Shown piece by piece: positions 1 through 6,352 of a stretch of DNA of 9,470 bases. The first letter of the stretch is position 1, and each line of letters begins with the position of its first letter. Origin of the DNA: Candidatus Cloacimonadota bacterium (GTDB lineage Bacteria > Cloacimonadota > Cloacimonadia > Cloacimonadales > TCS61); contig DAOUVH010000025.1 in the NCBI GenBank assembly GCA_030667725.1, positions 1 to 9,470 on the forward strand, given 5' to 3'. Both the position numbers and the translations under genes were made by a program. The notes beneath the pieces were generated by a model, which searched no databases, was not told where the DNA came from, and was given only the letters and a program-made list of their open reading frames with translations.

Positions 1-128
1 AGCGTGTCGGCAGTAGGGCTAGTTGGTGGGCTTTGCCTGAATCGTACCGATTCAGGGTTTTAGTTGTTTGTTTTGGGCGGGATCCGGCAGCTGCCGGATT
101 CCCGCCGCGCACTCCAAACATTAGCAAC
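1..128. repeat. G+C-rich two-hairpin intergenic element, left end cut by window
   Basis: The first 120 bases are about 57% G+C by hand count, while the rest of the window is strongly AT-rich. Two inverted repeats are visible. One pairs CCTGAATCG (36-44) with CGATTCAGG (48-56) around a 3-base loop. The other pairs 76-90 with 91-106: 15 complementary bases with a single bulged T, centred on CAGCTG. Weaker outer complementarity exists between GTTG at 63-66 and CAAC at 125-128, and between GTTT at 70-73 and AAAC at 116-119, so 63-128 could fold as one long imperfect hairpin. No convincing codon structure is seen. The look is that of a dispersed intergenic repeat (REP-like or attC-like), but only one copy is visible and its left boundary lies outside the window, so its family is not established. 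Confidence 0.5.
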
Positions 129-140
129 AACTTAAAAAAT

Positions 141-145
141 GGAGG
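141..145 (+). promoter_or_regulatory. Shine-Dalgarno GGAGG that fixes the start of the beta-helix lipoprotein gene
   Basis: GGAGG lies four bases before the ATG at 150. This supports the ATG at 150 over an in-frame ATG at 33, which would translate the G+C-rich hairpins and bury the lipoprotein signal peptide behind 39 residues. Confidence 0.8.
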
Positions 146-149
146 TAAA

Positions 150-1343
150 ATGAAGGTTATTATATTCCTTTTAGGGACTGTTCTAATTTTGAGTATTTTT
201 GGTTGTTCAAAAAATCCAACATCATCAGAAATTACAATTGATATTAATATTCCAGATGATTACCCCACTATACAAGAAGGTATAAATGCTTCAAGTGATG
301 GAGATGTTATTTTAGTAGCGCCTGCTACTTATGTTGAAAACATTAGCTACAATGGAAAGAATATTACTATTGCATCAATGTTATATACTACTCAGGATAC
401 TTCCTATATTTCTCAAACCGTTATTGATGGGAACAATAATGATAGTGTTGTAAAATTTGAAAATGGTGAGGATGCTACTGCAACTTTGTGTGGTTTCACT
501 ATTACAAATGGAAATGCTTATTATGGAGGTGGAATTAAATGTAGAGACTATTCAAGTCCAAGTTTACAATATTTAATAATTTCAAATAATATTTCATTTA
601 ATGGTGGAGGTGGAATATATTGTAAGAACTTTTCTAGCCCTTATTTAGAGAATGTAACCGTTTTAAATAATTTTGTAAACTATTGGGGTGGTGGAATATA
701 TTGTGGGAATGATTCCGACATAATTTTAGAGAATATAATCATAAAAAATAATTCTTCTGGTTATGGTGGCGGAATTTACTGCTTTGATTCTAATCCAATT
801 CTAAAGAATTTAACAATTACAGACAATTCTGCTACATCTTGGGGTGGTGGAATTTGTTTTTCTCAATCAATTCCAAGTTTGGAGAAAACAACAATAACAA
901 ATAATACTTCTAATTTGGGTGGTGGTGTTTTTTGCCACAATACCAATTTAAGTTTAGAAAACGTAACTATTGCAAACAATATTGCTCTTACTGATGGTGG
1001 TGGTGTTTCTTGTATAGCTGATTCGCATCCATATTTTGTTAATTGTATTTTATGGAATAATTCTCCAGAAGAAATTTACTTTAATGGAACAGGTGAGCCT
1101 AATTCAACTACAATAAAATATTCTAATATTGATGGTGGAGAATCTGGAATTGTAATTAACTATAATGCTATAGTACACTGGCTTGAGGGCAATATTGATA
1201 TCAATCCATTCTTTATTGATTCGGAGAATGGAGATTATCATTTATCAGAAAATTCCCCTTGTATTGATGCAGGAGACCCAACTTATCCTTTCGATCCTGA
1301 TGGAACAATAATAGATATGGGTGCTTTTTATTTTATCAATTGA
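150..1343 (+). CDS. Right-handed parallel beta-helix repeat lipoprotein
   Basis: The product is 397 aa, probably an outer-membrane-anchored or surface lipoprotein; its substrate or ligand is unknown. Residues 1-18 form a hydrophobic signal peptide ending in a lipobox I-F-G-C with Cys19 as the predicted lipidated residue. Ser20 at +2 fits Lol export to the outer membrane. Residues about 36-120 include the 'DYPTIQEGINAS.DGDVILVAPATY' style opening common to parallel beta-helix proteins. From residue 126 to 285 there are seven GGG(I/V) turns, starting at 126, 153, 180, 206, 232, 257 and 283, a period of 25-27 residues. Each is followed by asparagine-rich '(L)EN(V/I)TI.NN' strands, as in Pmp-like and pectate-lyase-like coils. 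The C-terminus has the 'SPCIDAGDP...DMGAF' motif often seen in FCB-group beta-helix proteins, but no type IX sorting domain follows. The start at 150 is chosen from the GGAGG site and signal peptide. The gene converges on tldE. The fold is well supported; the function is not. Confidence 0.85.
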   Translation: MKVIIFLLGTVLILSIFGCSKNPTSSEITIDINIPDDYPTIQEGINASSDGDVILVAPATYVENISYNGKNITIASMLYTTQDTSYISQTVIDGNNNDSVVKFENGEDATATLCGFTITNGNAYYGGGIKCRDYSSPSLQYLIISNNISFNGGGGIYCKNFSSPYLENVTVLNNFVNYWGGGIYCGNDSDIILENIIIKNNSSGYGGGIYCFDSNPILKNLTITDNSATSWGGGICFSQSIPSLEKTTITNNTSNLGGGVFCHNTNLSLENVTIANNIALTDGGGVSCIADSHPYFVNCILWNNSPEEIYFNGTGEPNSTTIKYSNIDGGESGIVINYNAIVHWLEGNIDINPFFIDSENGDYHLSENSPCIDAGDPTYPFDPDGTIIDMGAFYFIN

Positions 1344-1435
1344 AAGTAGATGGCAAAGCAACTGCCAGTAAGAAATGTCTGTTATTGAAATGAAAAAGAT
1401 GCTGCTAACAAAAGCCTCCACGTCCAGATTGAAAG

Positions 1436-1461
1436 AAAGGGCAGAAATCACTCTGCCCTTT
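1436..1461 (-). terminator. Intrinsic terminator for tldD-tldE, possibly bidirectional
   Basis: AAAGGGCAGA (1436-1445) pairs perfectly with TCTGCCCTTT (1452-1461) around a 6-base loop. On the minus strand the stem begins 18 bases after the tldE stop and is followed by a T-rich tail (TTTCTTTC including the end of the stem). Because it lies between convergent genes it may also stop plus-strand transcripts from the beta-helix gene, although no T-run follows on that side. Confidence 0.65.
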
Positions 1462-1479
1462 AGTTAGATATATTATTAA

Positions 1480-2811
1480 TTAGCCGCTTATGCTAAGTTC
1501 CTTGATCAATACAGAAGAAGCACCATTACTGCTCATATCAAATTTGAAGTTATCAGCAATTGCTTCTACCCCGCTTAACATTTGCAGGAAGTTCCCACTC
1601 ACTGTAAACGGTTTTAGAGAATATTGACGTTTGCCTTTTTCCCATAAAAAACCTTGTGCCCCGAGTGAGAAATCACCGGATATTGCATTCGCACCGGAAT
1701 GCATTCCCTGCAGACTAACAATCTCAATTATTCTATCATGTTTTGTAAACAGATCAGCTTCTTTTTGTACACCCGACTCAATGAGGAAATTTGATGTATT
1801 CACACCAAGTGTCCCTTTGTAACCTCGCGATCCGTTACCGGTTGATCTTACACCATCTTTTCTGGCTGTAATCGTATTATGCAGAAATGATTTTAGAATT
1901 CCATTTTCAATAAGAATAGTTCTTTCAGTTGGATAGCCTTCGTTATCAAAGGCAGAAGTTGAAAAACCATCAGGATGTAAACCATCATCAACTATAGTAA
2001 CTTTTTCGTTAGCGATCTTTTGCCCGATTTTTCCCTTTAGAAGAGATCTTCCTTCTTGAACTGATTTTGCATTAAAGATACCGGAGAAAGTAGCCAGCAT
2101 TGTTGCCATCATTTCACTATTAAATACAACAGCGTATTTTCCTGATTCTGCTGATTTGCCATTGAGCAGGTCAGTACTTTTTTTCACACTTGCTTCTGCC
2201 ATTTTTTTAGCATCAAATTCTCCAAAATCTCTAGTTATATGGTAATCCATTCCCATTCGCTTATCATCTTTTTCCGCTGATAATACACCAACAGAAGCAT
2301 AAGCAGAGTTATGAGTATCTTCTTTATCCAGACCTTTACTGTTAGCAACTCTGCTGTAGCTCTTTCCATCAGCATATACAGCGTAAGGAACATTGAAAAC
2401 ACGTTTGTCAGCTTCTTTGGCATATTTTTCCAGATCTTTTGCAAGTTGGATCTTATCAACTACATCAACTTTATTCAATTTTTCTGAATACACATTTGGA
2501 CTATTAGTATTTTCTGGATAATTCTCCATGATTACTACATCATCATCTTCTGTATATTTTGCATTTTCGATAGCTTCATCTACAATGCGTTTGAATGTCT
2601 CTTCATCGAATTTTTCAGTGTATGCATAGCCAACTTTTCCTCTCTTAACTACACGTACACCAATTCCCTTGGAATCGTTATAATTGAATGATTCTACATT
2701 CTGCTCATTAATTGTTACAGAAAAGGAGTTAACTGCTGAAAGTAAAATTTCTGTTTCGTCTGCTTTTTATTTTGCATAGGAAAATATTTTTTTAAATTCT
2801 TTGTTATACAT
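1480..2811 (-). pseudogene. tldE: TldE/PmbA subunit of the TldD/TldE metalloprotease, interrupted by an in-frame TAA at codon 15
   Basis: Read from the ATG at 2811 to the stop at 1480, the frame is 443 codons, the usual PmbA/TldE length. It keeps family features: an N-terminal 'KADETEILLSAVNSFSVTIN' segment, 'SKGIGVRVV', a central 'GKYAVVFNSEMMATMLA' block, 'DDGLHPDGFSTSAFDNEGYPT' and 'GAQGFLWEKGK'. It lacks HExxxH, as expected for the non-catalytic partner. Codon 15 (2769-2767) is TAA. The frame upstream and downstream is otherwise continuous and homologous in character, so a single substitution rather than an indel explains it. The next in-frame ATG is at 2529, about 94 codons in, with no Shine-Dalgarno site. 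A product from there would be 349 aa and lack most of the N-terminal domain. A GGAG site lies five bases before the ATG at 2811. Gene identity is secure. Whether it is truly broken, read through, or a sequencing error in a population assembly cannot be decided here. Confidence 0.85.
2767..2769 (-). other. tldE: In-frame TAA stop inside tldE (codon 15)
   Basis: The minus-strand codons around it read Tyr-Ala-Lys-stop-Lys-Ala-Asp-Glu-Thr-Glu. The family normally has a helix running into a 'GADEAE'-type segment here. TAA also terminates tldE itself, hldC, folB and folK in this window, so a reassigned TAA code is not plausible. Confidence 0.9.
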
Positions 2812-2818
2812 TTCTACT

Positions 2819-2830
2819 CCCCCCCCCCCC
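2819..2830 (-). repeat. 12-base G homopolymer at the tldD-tldE junction
   Basis: The plus strand has 12 consecutive C at 2819-2830, read as G12 on the coding strand. The first G is the last base of the tldD TAG stop. The last two Gs begin the GGAG ribosome-binding site of tldE. Such a tract is prone to slipped-strand length change. It lies outside both coding frames, so variation would alter tldE ribosome-site context or coupling to tldD rather than shift a frame. Confidence 0.9.
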
Positions 2831-4215
2831 TAATTTCTTCCACCGACGATTATCTCGTCGATCTTTATTGCCGGTTGCCCAACATTTGTTGGAATACTTC
2901 CGCTAACAGAGCCGCACATCCCTTGTGCCATTTCCATATTATCGGAGATCATACTAATTTTCAACAGTGCTTCTGCACCATTTCCAATCAGGGTTGCACC
3001 ACGAACCGGTTCTGCGATCTTGCCATTTCTTATCATATAACCTTCACCTACTGCAAAGTTAAAATCACCTGTTCCCGGGCTGACAGAGCCACCACCACTC
3101 ATTTTAGCAGCATAGATCCCTTCATCGATTGAAGCGATCATCTCATCAAATTTATCATTCCCATTAGCTATATAAGTGTTTCTCATCCTACTTGCCGGAG
3201 CAAATCTATAGGATTGCTTTCGTCCGCTTCCGGTTCTAGCATAACCAGTTTTGAGACTTCCCATTTTATCGACCATATAAGATTTTAATATACCGTTTTC
3301 GATGAGAACAGTTTTTTGTGTTTCCATTCCTTCATCATCTATATTCTCACTCCCCCACTCATTTGGCATTGTTCCGTCATCAATTGCAGTAAGACCCTTA
3401 TAAGCTATTTGTTGTCCCATTTTTCCAGCAAATACTGATGCACCTTTTGCTACTGCAGTTGTTTCCAGAGAATGTCCGCATGCTTCGTGAAAAATAACTC
3501 CACCAAACCCGTTATCTATAAGAACAGGAAACTTACCACTTGGTGCGTAATCTGCATTAAGCATTGTTACCGCAACTCGCGCAGTTTCTTTTCCAAGTTC
3601 TACTGGATCAACTGTTTTAAAGAATTCATAACCTGCAAATCTGCCAGGTCCTTCTCCCCCGACTTGCTTTTCTGTTCCATTGGAAGCAATAGACGATACA
3701 TAAACTCTTGAATAATTTCTGTCATCTTCTACAAGAAGTCCTTCGCTATTAGCTATCATTACATGCTGGTTCTTTTCTAAAAATCGAATATCAACCTGGC
3801 TTATCTGGTCGCTATATCCACGAGAAGCTTCATTCATCTTGCGAATAAAATCAATTTTATCCTTTTTTGCTATAGTATTATTTGGAATTTCAATTGGGTG
3901 AATATTCTCTATTTCTTTCTTTGTTAGATCAATAGAAGTAATTATGTTCCCACCTTTAGCGGCTTTGCTAACTGCTTCGGCAGCCATTAAAAGTGCTTTT
4001 TCACTCAGATCATTTGTGTAGGCGTAGATCGCTGTGTGTCCGTAAAAAACTCTTACACCTGCACCGTAATCATTACCAACAATATTTTGTTTTGTTTTAC
4101 TGTCGTTGAATGTAATTGATGAATTGAATGTACTTTCCACGAACAAATCAGCAAAATCAGCACCATTTGAAAGTGCTTTATCAATCACTTTCTCGATGAT
4201 GTTCCTATTTAACAT
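2830..4215 (-). CDS. tldD: TldD, zinc metalloprotease catalytic subunit of TldD/TldE
   Basis: The product is 461 aa, close to the usual TldD length, and cytoplasmic. TldD pairs with TldE to form a metalloprotease that degrades unfolded or short peptides and, in enterobacteria, matures microcin B17 and removes the CcdA antitoxin. The zinc motif HEACGH is at residues 243-248 in the context 'GGVIFHEACGHSLE', giving H243, E244 and H248. Cys434 in 'GMCGSVSG' matches the position of the third zinc-ligand cysteine of the family. The C-terminal 'NVGQPAIKIDEIIVGG' is also typical. The start at 4215 is set by AGGAGG at 4225-4220, four bases upstream. tldE starts 18 bases after the TAG stop and lies in the same reading frame, so the two genes are co-transcribed and probably coupled. 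Transcription runs away from der. No defect is seen in this subunit. If tldE is really broken, TldD would lack its normal partner. Confidence 0.95.
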   Translation of the reverse strand: MLNRNIIEKVIDKALSNGADFADLFVESTFNSSITFNDSKTKQNIVGNDYGAGVRVFYGHTAIYAYTNDLSEKALLMAAEAVSKAAKGGNIITSIDLTKKEIENIHPIEIPNNTIAKKDKIDFIRKMNEASRGYSDQISQVDIRFLEKNQHVMIANSEGLLVEDDRNYSRVYVSSIASNGTEKQVGGEGPGRFAGYEFFKTVDPVELGKETARVAVTMLNADYAPSGKFPVLIDNGFGGVIFHEACGHSLETTAVAKGASVFAGKMGQQIAYKGLTAIDDGTMPNEWGSENIDDEGMETQKTVLIENGILKSYMVDKMGSLKTGYARTGSGRKQSYRFAPASRMRNTYIANGNDKFDEMIASIDEGIYAAKMSGGGSVSPGTGDFNFAVGEGYMIRNGKIAEPVRGATLIGNGAEALLKISMISDNMEMAQGMCGSVSGSIPTNVGQPAIKIDEIIVGGRN

Positions 4216-4402
4216 ATTGCCTCCTGTATTATTAATTTATTGTAGTTGAAAAATTTATTATTAGCTATTGTGTCAAGGGCTTTCAACTTATAATTGATTT
4301 AATTTTATGGATATAACTTCGAATTATCATTTAATTTGACAGATTCGGCTTAGAGCAAAGATTGACCACTAAATTTAGAGATAATAAAAGGTAATATAAT
4401 AT
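4216..4402. promoter_or_regulatory. Divergent promoter region between tldD and der
   Basis: This 187-bp AT-rich gap separates two divergent transcription units, so it should carry both promoters. Visible candidate -35-like boxes are TTGACA at 4276-4271 on the minus strand, and TTGACA at 4336-4341 and TTGACC at 4362-4367 on the plus strand. None has a clear TATAAT at 16-18 bp. TATAAT at 4395-4400 abuts the der start and is too close to act as its -10 unless der has another start. TACAAT on the minus strand near 4244-4239 is a possible tldD -10, but it has no good -35 at the right distance. The exact promoters are unresolved. The AGGAGG site for tldD is at 4225-4220. Confidence 0.5.
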
Positions 4403-5728
4403 ATGAGAAAAAGCATTGTTGCAATAGTTGGCAGACCCAATGTTGGAAAATCGACTCTATTTAATAGGATTTGCCGTAAGCGTAGTGCTATAGTAGATTT
4501 TGAAGAAGGGGTAACCCGAGATCGAAAGTATGAAGAGGCAGAATGGAGTGGTCAGAACTTTGTTGTTGTCGATACTGGCGGAATCATTCCAAAATCAAAT
4601 AATAGTATAGATAAAGCTGTAAAATTTCAGGCAGAAGTAGCAATCGAAGAAGCTGATTTCATCTTGTTCGTTGTTGATACTAAAACCGGTACAACTGCCA
4701 TTGATATGGAAGTTGCCAAGATATTATCTCCTCACCGTGATAAAGTTTTGCTTGTGGCTAATAAAGTTGATAATGAAAAAGATGAACTCGAGATATATGA
4801 TTTTTTACAACTTGGATTTGGAGATCCTTTCCCTATTGCTGCAATTCACGGAAGGAATACAGGTAATTTTTTAGATGAAGTTGTTAAGAACATCGAAACA
4901 CTCTCATCCAAAGATATTATAGAAGAAGACGTTATCAAAGTTGCTATTGTTGGAAAACCAAATGTAGGTAAATCATCGTTAGTTAACCGTTTATCCGGTA
5001 CAGAAGGGAATATAGTAACTGATATTCCCGGCACTACACGCGACTCTATTGATATGAATTTGAATTACAAAAATAAGAAATTTACATTTATTGATACAGC
5101 CGGATTAAGAAGAAAAAAACGAATTAAATACGGAGTAGAATATTTCAGCACAATGCGAACGATCGAGAGTATTAACCGGGCGGATATCGTACTGTTGCTA
5201 TTAGATGCTAACGATGACATATCAACCCAGGATCAGCGAATTGCGTCTTATGCTGCCAGAAATTACAAAGAAATAATATTAATAGTTAATAAGTGGGATC
5301 TAATTGAAAAAGATAACTCTACTATTGGTAAATATATTGCAAAAATTAAGACTGAGTTGAAGTTTGTTGAATTCGCTCCTGTAATCTTTATTTCAGCACT
5401 TACAGGACAGCGTGCACATAAGATATTTGAACTACTTCTTGAGGTAGATGAAGAGAGTAAAAAACGGATTCCAACAAGCCAACTAAATAAATTTCTTCAA
5501 AAAGTTACAGCTAAATTCCCACCCGCACACTCCAGTGGAAAACATTCAATGATATATTATTGTTCACAAGTTAAAACACAACCGCCAACGTTCGTATTTT
5601 TCTGTAATAACGCTAAACTGATAACCACGCACTATAAGCGATATTTAAACAATCAACTACGTGATGAATTCAAATTCAGCGGAACTACAATAAAAACAAT
5701 TTTTAGGAGCAGAGAAAAAGTAATATGA
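4403..5728 (+). CDS. der: Der (EngA), double-G-domain ribosome assembly GTPase
   Basis: The product is 441 aa, full length for the family. Der is a cytoplasmic GTPase needed for 50S ribosomal subunit maturation. Domain 1 has G1 GRPNVGKST (10-18), the G2 threonine in GVTRD (36-40), G3 DTGG (57-60) and G4 NKVD (120-123). Domain 2 has G1 GKPNVGKSS (184-192), G2 PGTTRD (209-214), G3 DTAG (231-234), G4 NKWD (296-299) and G5 SAL (331-333). The C-terminal KH-like domain, about 355-441, contains the typical 'FPPAHSSGKHSMIYY.SQV.TQPPTF' stretch. The acidic segment around 168-178 is the inter-domain linker. It is the first gene of the plus-strand train. The ribosome site is weak (AAAGG about 11 bases before ATG). 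Its TGA stop overlaps the ATG of plsY by 4 bp, implying translational coupling. Confidence 0.97.
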   Translation: MRKSIVAIVGRPNVGKSTLFNRICRKRSAIVDFEEGVTRDRKYEEAEWSGQNFVVVDTGGIIPKSNNSIDKAVKFQAEVAIEEADFILFVVDTKTGTTAIDMEVAKILSPHRDKVLLVANKVDNEKDELEIYDFLQLGFGDPFPIAAIHGRNTGNFLDEVVKNIETLSSKDIIEEDVIKVAIVGKPNVGKSSLVNRLSGTEGNIVTDIPGTTRDSIDMNLNYKNKKFTFIDTAGLRRKKRIKYGVEYFSTMRTIESINRADIVLLLLDANDDISTQDQRIASYAARNYKEIILIVNKWDLIEKDNSTIGKYIAKIKTELKFVEFAPVIFISALTGQRAHKIFELLLEVDEESKKRIPTSQLNKFLQKVTAKFPPAHSSGKHSMIYYCSQVKTQPPTFVFFCNNAKLITTHYKRYLNNQLRDEFKFSGTTIKTIFRSREKVI

Positions 5729-6339
5729 ATATCATAATAACTTTTCTTGTTGCATATATTCTGGGCAGTATTCCTATAAGTTATATCATGGGTAAACTCA
5801 TAAAAGGAATTGATATACGTGATTTTGGTAGTGGGAACGCTGGAGCCACAAATGCCTTACGTATCCTTGGCACAAAAGTTGGTGTATTCACTCTGATAAT
5901 GGATATAGGTAAAGGATTCCTGGCTGTGAATATTGCCAGATTAATCATTCATCAACCTTCCGATCTTATTTTAATAATTACTGGATTGTTTGCGATTTTG
6001 GGTCATATCTTTACTATCTTTCTGAAATTCAAAGGTGGTAAAGGTGTAGCTACTTCAGCAGGTGTATTCATTGCACTTGTTCCAATTCCTATTTCGATAG
6101 CTTTATTTGTATTTATTGTTACAGTTTGGCTAAGTAAATTTGTCTCTCTTGGCTCCATATTAGCAGCTCTTACACTGTTTATTTCTGAATTAGTAATAAA
6201 TATCAGGAATTCATTTGCTGAGCTGGAAATCCTTATTTTCATATTTATTGTCGTTTTATTCATTATTATCCGTCACAAATCTAATATTCAGCGTCTGATA
6301 AATGGAAATGAAAATAAAATCAGTTTTAAGAAAAAATAA
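5725..6339 (+). CDS. plsY: PlsY, acyl-phosphate:glycerol-3-phosphate acyltransferase
   Basis: The product is 204 aa, a usual length. PlsY is a polytopic inner-membrane enzyme that transfers an acyl chain from acyl-phosphate to sn-glycerol-3-phosphate, giving lysophosphatidic acid, the first step of phospholipid synthesis. Motif 1 is around GSIP (14-17), motif 2 is GSGNAGATN (35-43) and motif 3 is KGGKG (103-107). The 'ILGHIF' segment (91-96) and the terminal 'RHKSNIQRLINGNENKI' are also conserved. Hydrophobic segments at about 2-22, 52-72, 79-101, 111-135, 137-158 and 168-182 fit the family topology of several membrane passes. The start overlaps the der stop (ATGA at 5725-5728). The stop is followed 13 bases later by purF. 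It would need PlsX and PlsC, not seen here. Confidence 0.96.
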   Translation: MNIIITFLVAYILGSIPISYIMGKLIKGIDIRDFGSGNAGATNALRILGTKVGVFTLIMDIGKGFLAVNIARLIIHQPSDLILIITGLFAILGHIFTIFLKFKGGKGVATSAGVFIALVPIPISIALFVFIVTVWLSKFVSLGSILAALTLFISELVINIRNSFAELEILIFIFIVVLFIIIRHKSNIQRLINGNENKISFKKK

Positions 6340-6352
6340 TTTGGAGCAATAA

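Noticed and set aside
33..149. N-terminal extension of the beta-helix protein starting at the ATG at 33
   Set aside because: It would translate through both G+C-rich hairpins and hide a clear lipoprotein signal peptide; the ATG at 150 has a good GGAGG site and starts directly at the signal peptide.
525..1004. Repeated GGTGGTGGA tracts as a tandem DNA repeat or CRISPR-like array
   Set aside because: The repeats are codons for the GGG turns of a beta-helix with 75-81 bp in-frame spacing and divergent intervening sequence; this is protein repeat structure, not a DNA array.
1351..1367. Small hairpin TGGCA/TGCCA just after the beta-helix gene as its terminator
   Set aside because: Only five base pairs with a seven-base loop and no following T-run; the 10-bp stem at 1436-1461 is a much better terminator.
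2767..2832. Stop-codon reassignment or programmed read-through joining TldD and TldE
   Set aside because: TAA and TAG both end normal genes here (TAA for tldE itself, rfaE2, folB, folK; TAG for the rseC-like gene), and no recoding signal is evident, so reassignment is not supported; read-through stays only as a possibility.
4395..4400. TATAAT just upstream of der as its -10 box
   Set aside because: It ends two bases before the der ATG, which would put the transcription start inside the coding region, and no -35 lies at the right distance.
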